Origin: Candidatus Izimoplasma sp. HR2
Lineage (GTDB): Bacteria; Bacillota_I; Bacilli_A; Izemoplasmatales; Izemoplasmataceae
Assembly: GCA_000753575.1 (NCBI GenBank)
Contig: JRFF01000010.1
Location: forward strand, 1 to 62,950
Direction of reading: 5' to 3'
DNA length: 62,950 nucleotides
The notes below the pieces were generated by a model. That model ran no database searches. It saw nothing but the letters and a program-made list of their open reading frames with translations, and was not told where the DNA came from. The translations under genes and the position numbers were made by a program. Of the stretch, positions 1-6,096 are shown piece by piece (positions within the stretch are counted from its first letter, which is position 1; each line of letters starts with the position of its first letter).

Positions 1-201
1 GGAACTGAAGTATTTGATGCACCGTTAACTCTAGCTGAATTAGCTTTAATGTTTGGTGAGAATCAAGGTGGACCAGCTACGAATGTAATATTCCAAAACT
101 ATGTTGATGAAGTAAATGAACCAAACTTCAATATGACTAAATTATTATTTGTATTTATTTTCAATGATAATAATAATGACGAAGAAGAAGATTACAATTA
201 A
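1..201 (+). CDS. C-terminal fragment of an unidentified protein
   Basis: The reading frame is open from base 1 to a TAA at 199-201, so this is the last 66 codons of a gene that begins outside the window. The fragment ends in an Asn/Asp/Glu-rich tail (NDNNNDEEEDYN). I do not recognise the family and see no motif. A rho-independent terminator follows about 30 bases downstream, which supports this being a real gene end. Confidence 0.6.
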   Translation, partial: GTEVFDAPLTLAELALMFGENQGGPATNVIFQNYVDEVNEPNFNMTKLLFVFIFNDNNNDEEEDYN

Positions 202-230
202 CAATATTTAATAACAAGAAATAATATAAA

Positions 231-260
231 AAGCCCCTATTTCTAAATAAGGGCTTTTTT
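231..260 (+). terminator. Rho-independent terminator of the partial first gene
   Basis: AAGCCC at 231-236 pairs with GGGCTT at 251-256, extended by TATTT/AAATA with one C-A mismatch, and is followed by a run of T. Confidence 0.8.
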
Positions 261-280
261 ATAATTTTATGCATTTCAGT

Positions 281-309
281 TTGCTTTTAAGTTCAAAGTA
301 GAATATAAT
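281..309 (+). promoter_or_regulatory. Sigma-A promoter of a candidate small RNA
   Basis: TTGCTT at 281-286 and TATAAT at 304-309 are separated by exactly 17 bases. The predicted start is near 316. No open reading frame lies downstream before the next terminator hairpins, so the promoter appears to serve a noncoding transcript. Confidence 0.7.
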
Positions 310-315
310 AAACAT

Positions 316-412
316 GTAGCAGAAATGCTACACTTATCCCTTACATAGCATGGCGAATAATTTATTATTCGCACATCCCTTCCTTAAGAGCCACGGAGAC
401 GTGGCTCTTTCC
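316..412 (+). ncRNA. Candidate C-rich trans-acting small RNA
   Basis: The region expected from the promoter start folds into three neat hairpins. GTAGCA/TGCTAC at 316-331 closes a GAAA tetraloop. GCGAATAA/TTATTCGC at 353-372 has a TTTA loop. A ten-pair stem at 386-409 closes a GAGA tetraloop and ends in TTTCC. Between the hairpins lie two identical unpaired ATCCCTT segments (336-342 and 375-381), the second extended by CCTT. Single-stranded UCCC motifs that pair with Shine-Dalgarno sequences are known in Gram-positive small RNAs such as RsaE/RoxS. Equating this element with that class is inference from architecture, not sequence homology. A second terminator-like hairpin at 434-456 may be a backup end. 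Confidence 0.55.
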
Positions 413-433
413 TATGGAATAGAATATATTAAG

Positions 434-456
434 AAAAGTCTGATTAGGCTTTTTTA
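434..456 (+). terminator. Terminator-like hairpin downstream of the small RNA
   Basis: AAAGTCT pairs with AGGCTTT (one G-U pair) around a GATT loop and runs into six T. It could end read-through transcripts of the small RNA. Confidence 0.5.
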
Positions 457-477
457 ATATATAGTGATAAAAATATC

Positions 478-640
478 CAACTCTGTACTAACAGTGTTGG
501 AGACCTAAAAGGTAATAAAGAACTATTCAAAATATAAGCCGAAAATACATTTTCAAACAAGAATCTTTACTCAGCAATCACTCACTGAAGAATCTTTCTG
601 TATGAATTTCTACAGCCGGCATACAAAAAGAATAATTTTT
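478..640. other. Intergenic stretch with hairpins and a short direct repeat
   Basis: No gene is visible between the small RNA and the minus-strand gene at 739. CCAAC-T-CTGT pairs with ACAG-T-GTTGG near 478-500. Further on, AAGAATCTTT occurs twice, flanking TCAG-type self-complementary sequence, and a GCCGGC palindrome lies near 615. No clear promoter was found on either strand, and the region is not assigned a function. Confidence 0.3.
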
Positions 641-661
641 TATTACATGATAATTATACTA

Positions 662-690
662 TAAAAAAAGAAGCCAGTAAATGACTTCTT
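662..690 (-). terminator. Terminator of the tail-anchored protein gene
   Basis: Read on the minus strand, AAGAAGTCA pairs with TGGCTTCTT (one G-U) around TTTAC and is followed by seven T. Almost the same hairpin follows the next two minus-strand genes. Confidence 0.8.
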
Positions 691-738
691 AATTCTTATA
701 TATCGCTATATATTATCTACATATTTGTAATTACATAA

Positions 739-1122
739 TCATAAATTATATATTATATATGATATAACTATAACTATAACAGCTATTACTGCGTAAAGAA
801 TATAGTTGGTAAGATTAGGGTTAAATTTATCAGCTCTTTTTGTATAGGTATTAAATTTTGATAGAGCATCAATTTCTTGTTTACTTATAATAGGAAAAAC
901 AACCTTATATACCTTATTTTTTGATCTAGCTACATAAATTAATTCACTACTTTCATCATCTATACAAGGAAAAAAATACAATCCTTTTATTGCTATTTTT
1001 TTAGCTTTAGGTATTACTGTGTAAAGAAAAGTTCCATCAATACTCTCAATGACATCATAGATTTTTAGTTCAATTAATTTCCTAGTTCTATATAATTCTT
1101 CTTCAGGAATCGTTATATTCAT
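739..1122 (-). CDS. Small protein with C-terminal membrane anchor
   Basis: The 127-residue protein has a soluble N-terminal part and a single hydrophobic segment at about residues 106-125 (ILYAVIAVIVIVISYII). It has no signal peptide, so it should be tail-anchored with most of the chain in the cytoplasm. The start is supported by GGGAGG seven bases upstream. I do not recognise the domain; it resembles a small beta-rich module with conserved-looking aromatic residues. It has its own terminator of the type shared with its two upstream neighbours, so the three minus-strand genes appear to be transcribed separately. Confidence 0.65.
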   Translation of the reverse strand: MNITIPEEELYRTRKLIELKIYDVIESIDGTFLYTVIPKAKKIAIKGLYFFPCIDDESSELIYVARSKNKVYKVVFPIISKQEIDALSKFNTYTKRADKFNPNLTNYILYAVIAVIVIVISYIIYNL

Positions 1123-1199
1123 TTCTTACCTCCCTTTATATTCTCTTACACTATCTATAATACATTATTATTCCAAGTTTTTCAAAACTTACTGAACAT

Positions 1200-1226
1200 A
1201 AAAAAGAAGCTAGTAAATGACTTCTA
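1200..1226 (-). terminator. Terminator of the N-anchored protein gene
   Basis: On the minus strand AGAAGT pairs with GCTTCT, with TTTAC in the loop region, before a six-T run. It is nearly identical to the hairpins at 662-690 and 1815-1841. Confidence 0.7.
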
Positions 1227-1296
1227 ATATGAACTAACGGTGTTGGAGATTAAAAATAAACAGTAATAATATCAAACATACATATGGTTTTATATT

Positions 1297-1782
1297 TTAG
1301 AAAAAATCTTCATCAACATTGATGATTCTTGTGGTACTATATACAACTTCATTTCCTCTTCTATCTAAATAAGTAACTTTTATAATAAGTATTGCTTCTT
1401 CATAATCATCATCGAAAAAATCAGTTTGAGGAAATTGTGAGACTATTGTAAGTGTTGAAGGTTCAGTTATAGTTTCTGAATATATTAAAATATTACTAGC
1501 AGAAGTATTGATTAATTCGACAGTTATTTCATACTTTAAAATATCTTCTAGTTTAAGGTAATCTATCTCTATATTAAAGTCCCCAGAGTATTTGAAGTAG
1601 TTACCAAACCCACCTTCTAAGCCTAACTCAGAAGCTTCACCAGATGTCATAAACTCATTATATTCATAAATATTGGCATCCTTAAAAATGAATTCAGGTT
1701 CATTTTCAAACCAATTTATAGCAAAACCTGCAATCGCAATTACAAATACTACAACAATAAAACTAACTATTCCTCTTTCCAA
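1297..1782 (-). CDS. N-terminally membrane-anchored hypothetical protein
   Basis: One hydrophobic helix near the N-terminus (about residues 6-22, IVSFIVVVFVIAIAGFA) is followed by an acidic, beta-rich extracytoplasmic part. The frame is open from a GTG at 1791, but AAGGAG overlaps that codon. The TTG at 1782 has the same AAGGAG eight bases upstream and is the better start, giving 161 residues beginning MERGIVSF. No lipobox or catalytic motif is visible. It may be an immunoglobulin-like surface domain, but I cannot name the family. Confidence 0.6.
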   Translation of the reverse strand: MERGIVSFIVVVFVIAIAGFAINWFENEPEFIFKDANIYEYNEFMTSGEASELGLEGGFGNYFKYSGDFNIEIDYLKLEDILKYEITVELINTSASNILIYSETITEPSTLTIVSQFPQTDFFDDDYEEAILIIKVTYLDRRGNEVVYSTTRIINVDEDFF

Positions 1783-1814
1783 AATAATCACTCCTTACAA
1801 CTAAAATATACCAT

Positions 1815-1841
1815 AAAAAAAGAAGTCAGTAAATGACTTCT
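1815..1841 (-). terminator. Terminator of the YwaF-like gene
   Basis: A perfect eight-pair stem AGAAGTCA/TGACTTCT with GTAAA between the arms precedes six T on the minus strand. It overlaps the stop codon of the gene it ends. Confidence 0.8.
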
Positions 1842-2601
1842 AAATTGTTGTTTTAATGGCTTTGTCCTTCTTTTTAAATATAGTGTCATAGTTAGATACT
1901 AAATATAAAACATTCATCGTGAAAAATACAGTCCCAATAAATGTAATAATATAAACATTCCAGTTAGGGAACCATCCATCCACATTACTTGGTATATATC
2001 TTATAAACCAATAGTTAGTTCCTAAGAATCCATTTAATATATAAACAACTATTCCTAATAATACTGCAGATTTAAATATATGTAATATTTCTTTATAATT
2101 CATTCTATAGTTATATGCCTTATAGTAATAAACAGGTACAGACAAAATAATCATATGTAATAATATAAAATGATAATATCTAAAGTTTAGATATGTATAT
2201 CCAAGACTGTTTGGCATTATCAATGCCATAATTCCACCAACAGTACCAAATACAAATGCATAGTTAAATACTTTTTTAGAATTAGTATAGAGTAATGCTA
2301 CATTCATGAATACAGCAAAGCTGCATACATGAAGTGGTACACTCAGTCCTCTTTCTAATCTTATATCTAAAGGAGCAGTCCAGTTATGTACATGGTAAGC
2401 TAACTCTAATATTAATAATAATCCTATATAGATATATCTTATTTGTTTTTCATTTTCTCTAGCTTTAATTTTTAAAGCTAGAAATAGAGTAACTACAATA
2501 GCTACTATCGCAAAGAATACAAGTATGACATGATGTATAGTCCACATCTGTGCTGACCTACTCATATCTAAATCATGTCCAAAAAAACTTGAAAGTGTCA
2601 T
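1840..2601 (-). CDS. YwaF/TIGR02206 family integral membrane protein
   Basis: The 253-residue protein has about seven membrane segments. Its opening pattern (FFGHD...WTIHHVILVFFAIV) is typical of the YwaF family, which also includes TMEM164-like proteins. Conserved histidines lie in or near the membrane (HH about residues 23-24, HVHNW about 71, HVCSF about 91). Members have been discussed as membrane acyltransferases, but the bacterial role is not established. The start has AAGGGGAG upstream. It stands alone between its own terminator and a divergent promoter region carrying an 18-bp palindrome. Confidence 0.8.
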   Translation of the reverse strand: MTLSSFFGHDLDMSRSAQMWTIHHVILVFFAIVAIVVTLFLALKIKARENEKQIRYIYIGLLLILELAYHVHNWTAPLDIRLERGLSVPLHVCSFAVFMNVALLYTNSKKVFNYAFVFGTVGGIMALIMPNSLGYTYLNFRYYHFILLHMIILSVPVYYYKAYNYRMNYKEILHIFKSAVLLGIVVYILNGFLGTNYWFIRYIPSNVDGWFPNWNVYIITFIGTVFFTMNVLYLVSNYDTIFKKKDKAIKTTI

Positions 2602-2684
2602 TTAAAATCTCCCCTTAGTGTTACATATAAACTTACATATCACTAAATTATATCATATAGAAACGTTTTATTTAAATTATTTTT

Positions 2685-2702
2685 TGTTAATTATAATTAA
2701 CA
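2685..2702. promoter_or_regulatory. 18-bp perfect palindrome between divergent genes
   Basis: TGTTAATTA followed by TAATTAACA is a perfect palindrome. It lies between the minus-strand ywaF-like gene (TGaTATAAT-type -10 near 2647-2652) and the plus-strand gene at 2762 (-10 at 2740-2745). The position suits a shared operator; the regulator is unknown. Confidence 0.35.
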
Positions 2703-2761
2703 GTTGTATCCTTTACATAAAACTCTTATTTATATAAAATATAATTAGAGGTGATATAAGA

Positions 2762-2953
2762 ATGAAAAATGTAAGTGAAAATGATCGTTATTTTAGATAT
2801 GGGATGGCAATAGTGCTAATAGTACTTGCGTATGTATGGACTTGGTGGCTTTTAATACCAGCAGTTATAATGATAATTACTGGTTATAGAAAGGTTTGTC
2901 ATTTTTATCAAATATTTGGAATTAGTACTTGTAAATTAGAAGAAAAGAAATAG
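2762..2953 (+). CDS. DUF2892 family small membrane protein
   Basis: The 63-residue protein matches the DUF2892 (YgaP-type transmembrane) pattern. It has an N-terminal NVSENDRYFRYGMAI, two short hydrophobic segments (about 14-24 and 27-40), and the hallmark tail around C46 and C57 (GISTC). In other proteins this domain is fused to rhodanese; here it stands alone. AGAGGTGAT gives a good ribosome site. A terminator follows directly. Confidence 0.8.
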   Translation: MKNVSENDRYFRYGMAIVLIVLAYVWTWWLLIPAVIMIITGYRKVCHFYQIFGISTCKLEEKK

Positions 2954-2959
2954 AGATAA

Positions 2960-2988
2960 AACAGGAGAAAATTTTCTCCTGTTTTTAT
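2960..2988 (+). terminator. Terminator of the DUF2892 gene
   Basis: ACAGGAGAAAA pairs with TTTTCTCCTGT, followed by TTTTTA. Confidence 0.85.
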
Positions 2989-3028
2989 TTGATATGATAT
3001 AATACATAGGTAAGGAGGAGGGATATGT

Positions 3029-3247
3029 ATGTTTAGTAATAAGGATATGAGTGTAATAGATTGGTGGATATTTGCTATATTAATGTTAATTCCATTTTTA
3101 AATATAATTATAATGTTTGTTATTGTTTTATCACCTACATCTAATAAATCGTTAAAGAACTATATTTTGGCTTTGTTTTTACCATTTGTTATTGTATTTG
3201 TATTTCTGTTTTTTACAGGATTCTTTACAGCATTTGCTCCATATTAA
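3029..3247 (+). CDS. Two-helix membrane protein of the DWW..IP.xNIIxMF type
   Basis: This is a 72-residue protein with two hydrophobic helices (about 11-32 and 44-67). The order of its motifs, S-x-x-DWW then LIPFLNIIIMFV then NKSLKNY, is shared by a widespread uncharacterised family in Bacillota. AAGGAGG lies upstream and TATAAT at 2998-3003 gives a very short leader. Function unknown. A strong terminator follows within 10 bases. Confidence 0.7.
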   Translation: MFSNKDMSVIDWWIFAILMLIPFLNIIIMFVIVLSPTSNKSLKNYILALFLPFVIVFVFLFFTGFFTAFAPY

Positions 3248-3251
3248 TACT

Positions 3252-3288
3252 AAATTAATCAGAAAAATTCTGATTAATTTTTTTATGA
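3252..3288 (+). terminator. Terminator after the two-helix protein gene
   Basis: A perfect 13-pair stem at 3252-3264/3268-3280 (AAATTAATCAGAA type) is followed by seven T. Confidence 0.85.
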
Positions 3289-3393
3289 AAAATGATTTTC
3301 CTTTAATTTTTTTCATTTTTTTTGTATAATAGATGGAGTAATATGTTATATTTGTATTTGAATATAAGAAGATTTTTATGGGAGGTATCACTT

Positions 3394-4707
3394 ATGGAAG
3401 AAAGAGAAATAAGTATAAAGGAATTAATAAATGTTATCTGGAGAGGTAAAGTAACAATAGTAATGTTAGCTTCAGCATTCTTATTTATAGGAGCTGTAAC
3501 TTCTTTTGTTTATGATAAAACTAATTCACAAGTTTCAACTGTATTGACTTTACAATGGAATGGAGTTACTAGGGGTGAATATCCTGATGGGACTCGTTTT
3601 GATTATAATACTGCTATTGAATCTTATGTAATATCAATGGCTTTGGAAGCTGAAGGTATTGAAGGATTAACTACTAATGATGTTAGAGAAGCTATCGATA
3701 TGGTGCCTATAGTACCAAGTGATATTTCTTCTGTTATATTAACAGCTTTAGAAGAAGGAGAACAAATATCTTATTATCCGACAGACTATAAGATTGTGGT
3801 AGATAATGGAGCGTTAGACCTTTCGGTACAAGAAGCTACTGACTTCTTAAATGAGCTAATAGACCAAATGAGATTTGATTTTGAAAAGAAATATATTCAA
3901 CAATCAGTAATTTTAGATTTTACAGATGCTGATTTTGATGAGTATGATTATATTGAAGTTTATTCTATATTAAATACACAAATTACATTAATAGATAATG
4001 CAATGAATAATAGAGTTGGAATAGATCCTGGATTTGTTTCACCAACACTTGGAATTGGATTTGCAGATATACTTGTTAGAACTAGTCTTGTTAGACAAAT
4101 AGATTTATCTCAAATATCTTCAAGAACTAATACATATCTATTAACAAAAGATGTAGATTACTTAATTACAAATTATACTTATCAAATTGATGTTAAACAA
4201 TTAGATCTTAATAAAGCACTGGTTAACGTAGCTGATGCACAATTAATGGTTGATAATTATGCTGGAAGTGTAAATACAATTATTATACCTGGTATGGATA
4301 CAAATTTAGAAATTGATACTTATTATAACACTTTGATTAATAATTTAGTTATTTTGCAGAAGCAAGTATCAGATTTATCAACTGATATTGATTATTATGA
4401 ACTTCAAATTGATAGACTTAGTGGTGATGATCCTAATTTTGATATTTCAATAGAAAAATTAGCTGAAGAAATAGCGAAAGTAGAAGCATCTATCTTAAAT
4501 GCAGATACAGCTTTAGAAGGAATAATAAGTGATTCAAATACTTTATTAATTGAATATAATGTATATACTACAAGTAATATTATTAAACCTTTAATGGCAC
4601 CACAATATGAATCAAGTATTAGTGTAGTAATGTATACTGGAATTGGATTAATAGTTGGAGCAGGAATTGGTGCAGTAGTAGTACTATTTAAACACGAATG
4701 GGAATAG
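3394..4707 (+). CDS. Wzz-type polysaccharide chain-length regulator
   Basis: This is the polysaccharide co-polymerase that sets chain length during Wzy-dependent assembly. The 437-residue protein has the family layout. A membrane helix lies at about residues 19-39, followed by a long helical extracytoplasmic part, then a proline-containing stretch before a glycine-rich second helix near the C-terminus. The ATG at 3394 is chosen because GGAGG ends eight bases before it; the longer frame from 3322 starts inside the promoter (TATAAT 3325-3330). No BY-kinase domain is fused and none is encoded next door, unlike typical Gram-positive capsule loci. Its terminator is split by an insertion sequence. 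Confidence 0.85.
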   Translation: MEEREISIKELINVIWRGKVTIVMLASAFLFIGAVTSFVYDKTNSQVSTVLTLQWNGVTRGEYPDGTRFDYNTAIESYVISMALEAEGIEGLTTNDVREAIDMVPIVPSDISSVILTALEEGEQISYYPTDYKIVVDNGALDLSVQEATDFLNELIDQMRFDFEKKYIQQSVILDFTDADFDEYDYIEVYSILNTQITLIDNAMNNRVGIDPGFVSPTLGIGFADILVRTSLVRQIDLSQISSRTNTYLLTKDVDYLITNYTYQIDVKQLDLNKALVNVADAQLMVDNYAGSVNTIIIPGMDTNLEIDTYYNTLINNLVILQKQVSDLSTDIDYYELQIDRLSGDDPNFDISIEKLAEEIAKVEASILNADTALEGIISDSNTLLIEYNVYTTSNIIKPLMAPQYESSISVVMYTGIGLIVGAGIGAVVVLFKHEWE

Positions 4708-4709
4708 TC

Positions 4710-4721
4710 AAAAATGGTTAG
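4710..4721 (+). terminator. Left arm of the wzz-type gene terminator, split by the IS
   Basis: AAAAATGGTTAG at 4710-4721, three bases after the stop codon, is the exact complement of CTAACCATTTTT at 5994-6005, which continues with T and TG. Without the IS between them the arms would form a terminator with a loop of about 19 bases. Confidence 0.75.
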
Positions 4722-4776
4722 TTAATGAATTGACACCCAAAAAGTTTAGTTTTAATAAAAAATATAACCAAAAACA

Positions 4777-5630
4777 CTACTTAACGTAATAGTTAGGCGG
4801 TGTTTTTAATTTATGTTGAACTCTTCTTTCGTTGTATATATAAATATATTTATCAACTTTCTTTTCTAATTCTTCAATAGATTTGATACTATTAAGATGT
4901 ATTTCACTCTTTATCATTGAGTGAAAGGTTTCTATGGGAGCGTTGTCTAATGGTGTGCCAATCCGAGACATGCTCCCATTTACTTTTAATTTACTTAATA
5001 ATTTCTTATATTCATATGATGTATATTGGAATCCTTGATCTGAATGTAGAATTAAGTCTATTGTTTTTGTGCTATCTAAAGATTTCAATGTTTCAATTAC
5101 TAGTTTTGTGGATGTCTTTCTTGAATATTTATATACCTCGATTTTATTATTATATAAATCAATAATTGAGCTGAGATATAATGTCTTATTACCTATATGA
5201 AATTCAGTTATATCCGTACACATTTTCTTGTATGGTTGTTGAGATTTAAAGTTTCTTTGTAATTGATTTGGATATCTATATGTATTTAATACTTGATGCC
5301 TTCTCAAAGATGTATACCTTTTTTTACGCTGAATAGACTGTATTCCTAATTGCTTCATTATCCGATAAACCTTTTTATGATTAAATACAAGTCCATAATC
5401 AAATCGTAGTTGTAATGAAATCTTTTTATGCCCTATTACCTTCTGAAATTCAATCCATGTTTCATATACTATTTGTTCCTCTTGATACACACATAATCTT
5501 GAATTATTAACTCTATTTCTATACTTATAATATCCTTGCCCGATACTTTTAAAAATTGACACAGGGCTTTAATAGTGTACTTCTTTTCTATCTCGTGTAG
5601 TTCGTAAATCGCTTTAAATCTTATTCCTTT
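4777..5630 (-). pseudogene. IS3-family transposase OrfB (DDE integrase), frameshifted
   Basis: The intact downstream part (from a GTG at 5562, 261 residues) carries the DDE integrase core: TDITEF for the first Asp, HSDQG for the second, and NAPIETFHS with the Glu. The expected N-terminal part (GIRFKAIYELHEIEKK then ALCQFLKVS) lies upstream in a different frame. It begins at the -1 frame of the orfA end, as expected for IS3 programmed frameshifting at the AAAAG run. The two parts would join if one base were added near 5538-5546 (TCGGGC). I read this as a one-base deletion or sequencing error. Confidence 0.8.
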
Positions 5631-5917
5631 TCTCGCTCCAATAAGTCTTGGATCTTTTTTAATATGTCATTTTCCATTCTTAATTGTTCTAGTTCTGATA
5701 ACTTTTTCCCTTTCCTTGGCCGACCTCTTTTTATTGGATTAAAGGCCTCTTCACCTTTTTCTTTATACATTCTTGCCCATCCTCTAATTTGACTAACACT
5801 TTGTACTGAGTACTTCTCCTTTAACTCTACTGTTGATAATCCTCGTAAATATTCTTTTGCTACTTTTATCTTTATTTCTTTTGTATAATGATTAAACTTT
5901 TGTCTTTTTTTTGCTAT
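5621..5917 (-). CDS. IS3-family transposase OrfA with an ATA start
   Basis: The 98-residue frame reads as a typical OrfA. An opening AKKRQKFNHYTKE leads into a helix-turn-helix (EYLRGLSTVELKEKYSV...IRGWARMY), a GRPRKGKK basic stretch and a leucine-zipper-like tail (LSELEQLRMENDILKKIQDLL). The codon where the protein should begin is ATA, nine bases after a strong GGAGG. The upstream ATG at 5933 is in another frame and stops after 13 codons. Either AUA initiates weakly or an ATG has mutated. Confidence 0.7.
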   Translation of the reverse strand: MAKKRQKFNHYTKEIKIKVAKEYLRGLSTVELKEKYSVQSVSQIRGWARMYKEKGEEAFNPIKRGRPRKGKKLSELEQLRMENDILKKIQDLLEREKE

Positions 5918-5993
5918 AAGAAAACACCTCCATAATTCTATTATAAAGGTGTTTTTTATTAAAACTAAACTTTTTGGGTGTCAGTGTAAAAAT

Positions 5994-6006
5994 CTAACCA
6001 TTTTTT
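5994..6006 (+). terminator. Right arm of the split wzz-type gene terminator
   Basis: CTAACCA plus six T is complementary to 4710-4721; see that entry. Separated by the IS it can no longer act as an efficient terminator. Confidence 0.7.
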
Positions 6007-6096
6007 GTTTGGAATTTTTGAATAAATTTATATATATATGATTTTATATGATATAATAATGTGTTAGAAGTAATATCAATGGAATTGGGTGGAAAT

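Larger units (their letters stand above)
4731..5983 (-). mobile_element. IS3-family (IS150-like) insertion sequence, probably decayed
   Basis: The element is bounded by 32-bp perfect inverted repeats (4731-4762 and 5952-5983) that begin TGACACCC and end GGGTGTCA. It carries two minus-strand frames, orfA and orfB, in the usual IS3 order. No target duplication is visible (GAAT on the left, GTGT on the right). orfA lacks a normal start codon, and orfB is interrupted by an apparent one-base deletion, so autonomous transposition is unlikely. It sits in the loop of the terminator of the preceding gene. Confidence 0.92.

Noticed and set aside
3179-3391. Minus-strand frame across the wzz promoter
   Set aside because: It runs through a terminator and a promoter, lacks a ribosome site, and is Lys/Ile-rich by base composition.
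5931-5933. ATG at 5933 as the orfA start through an A8 slippage
   Set aside because: It would need a +1 shift at the A run, and the ribosome site is placed for the ATA; the protein homology also starts at that ATA codon.
4731-5983. Target-site duplication of the IS
   Set aside because: Bases flanking the inverted repeats (GAAT and GTGT) do not match over three to five positions, so no duplication is claimed.
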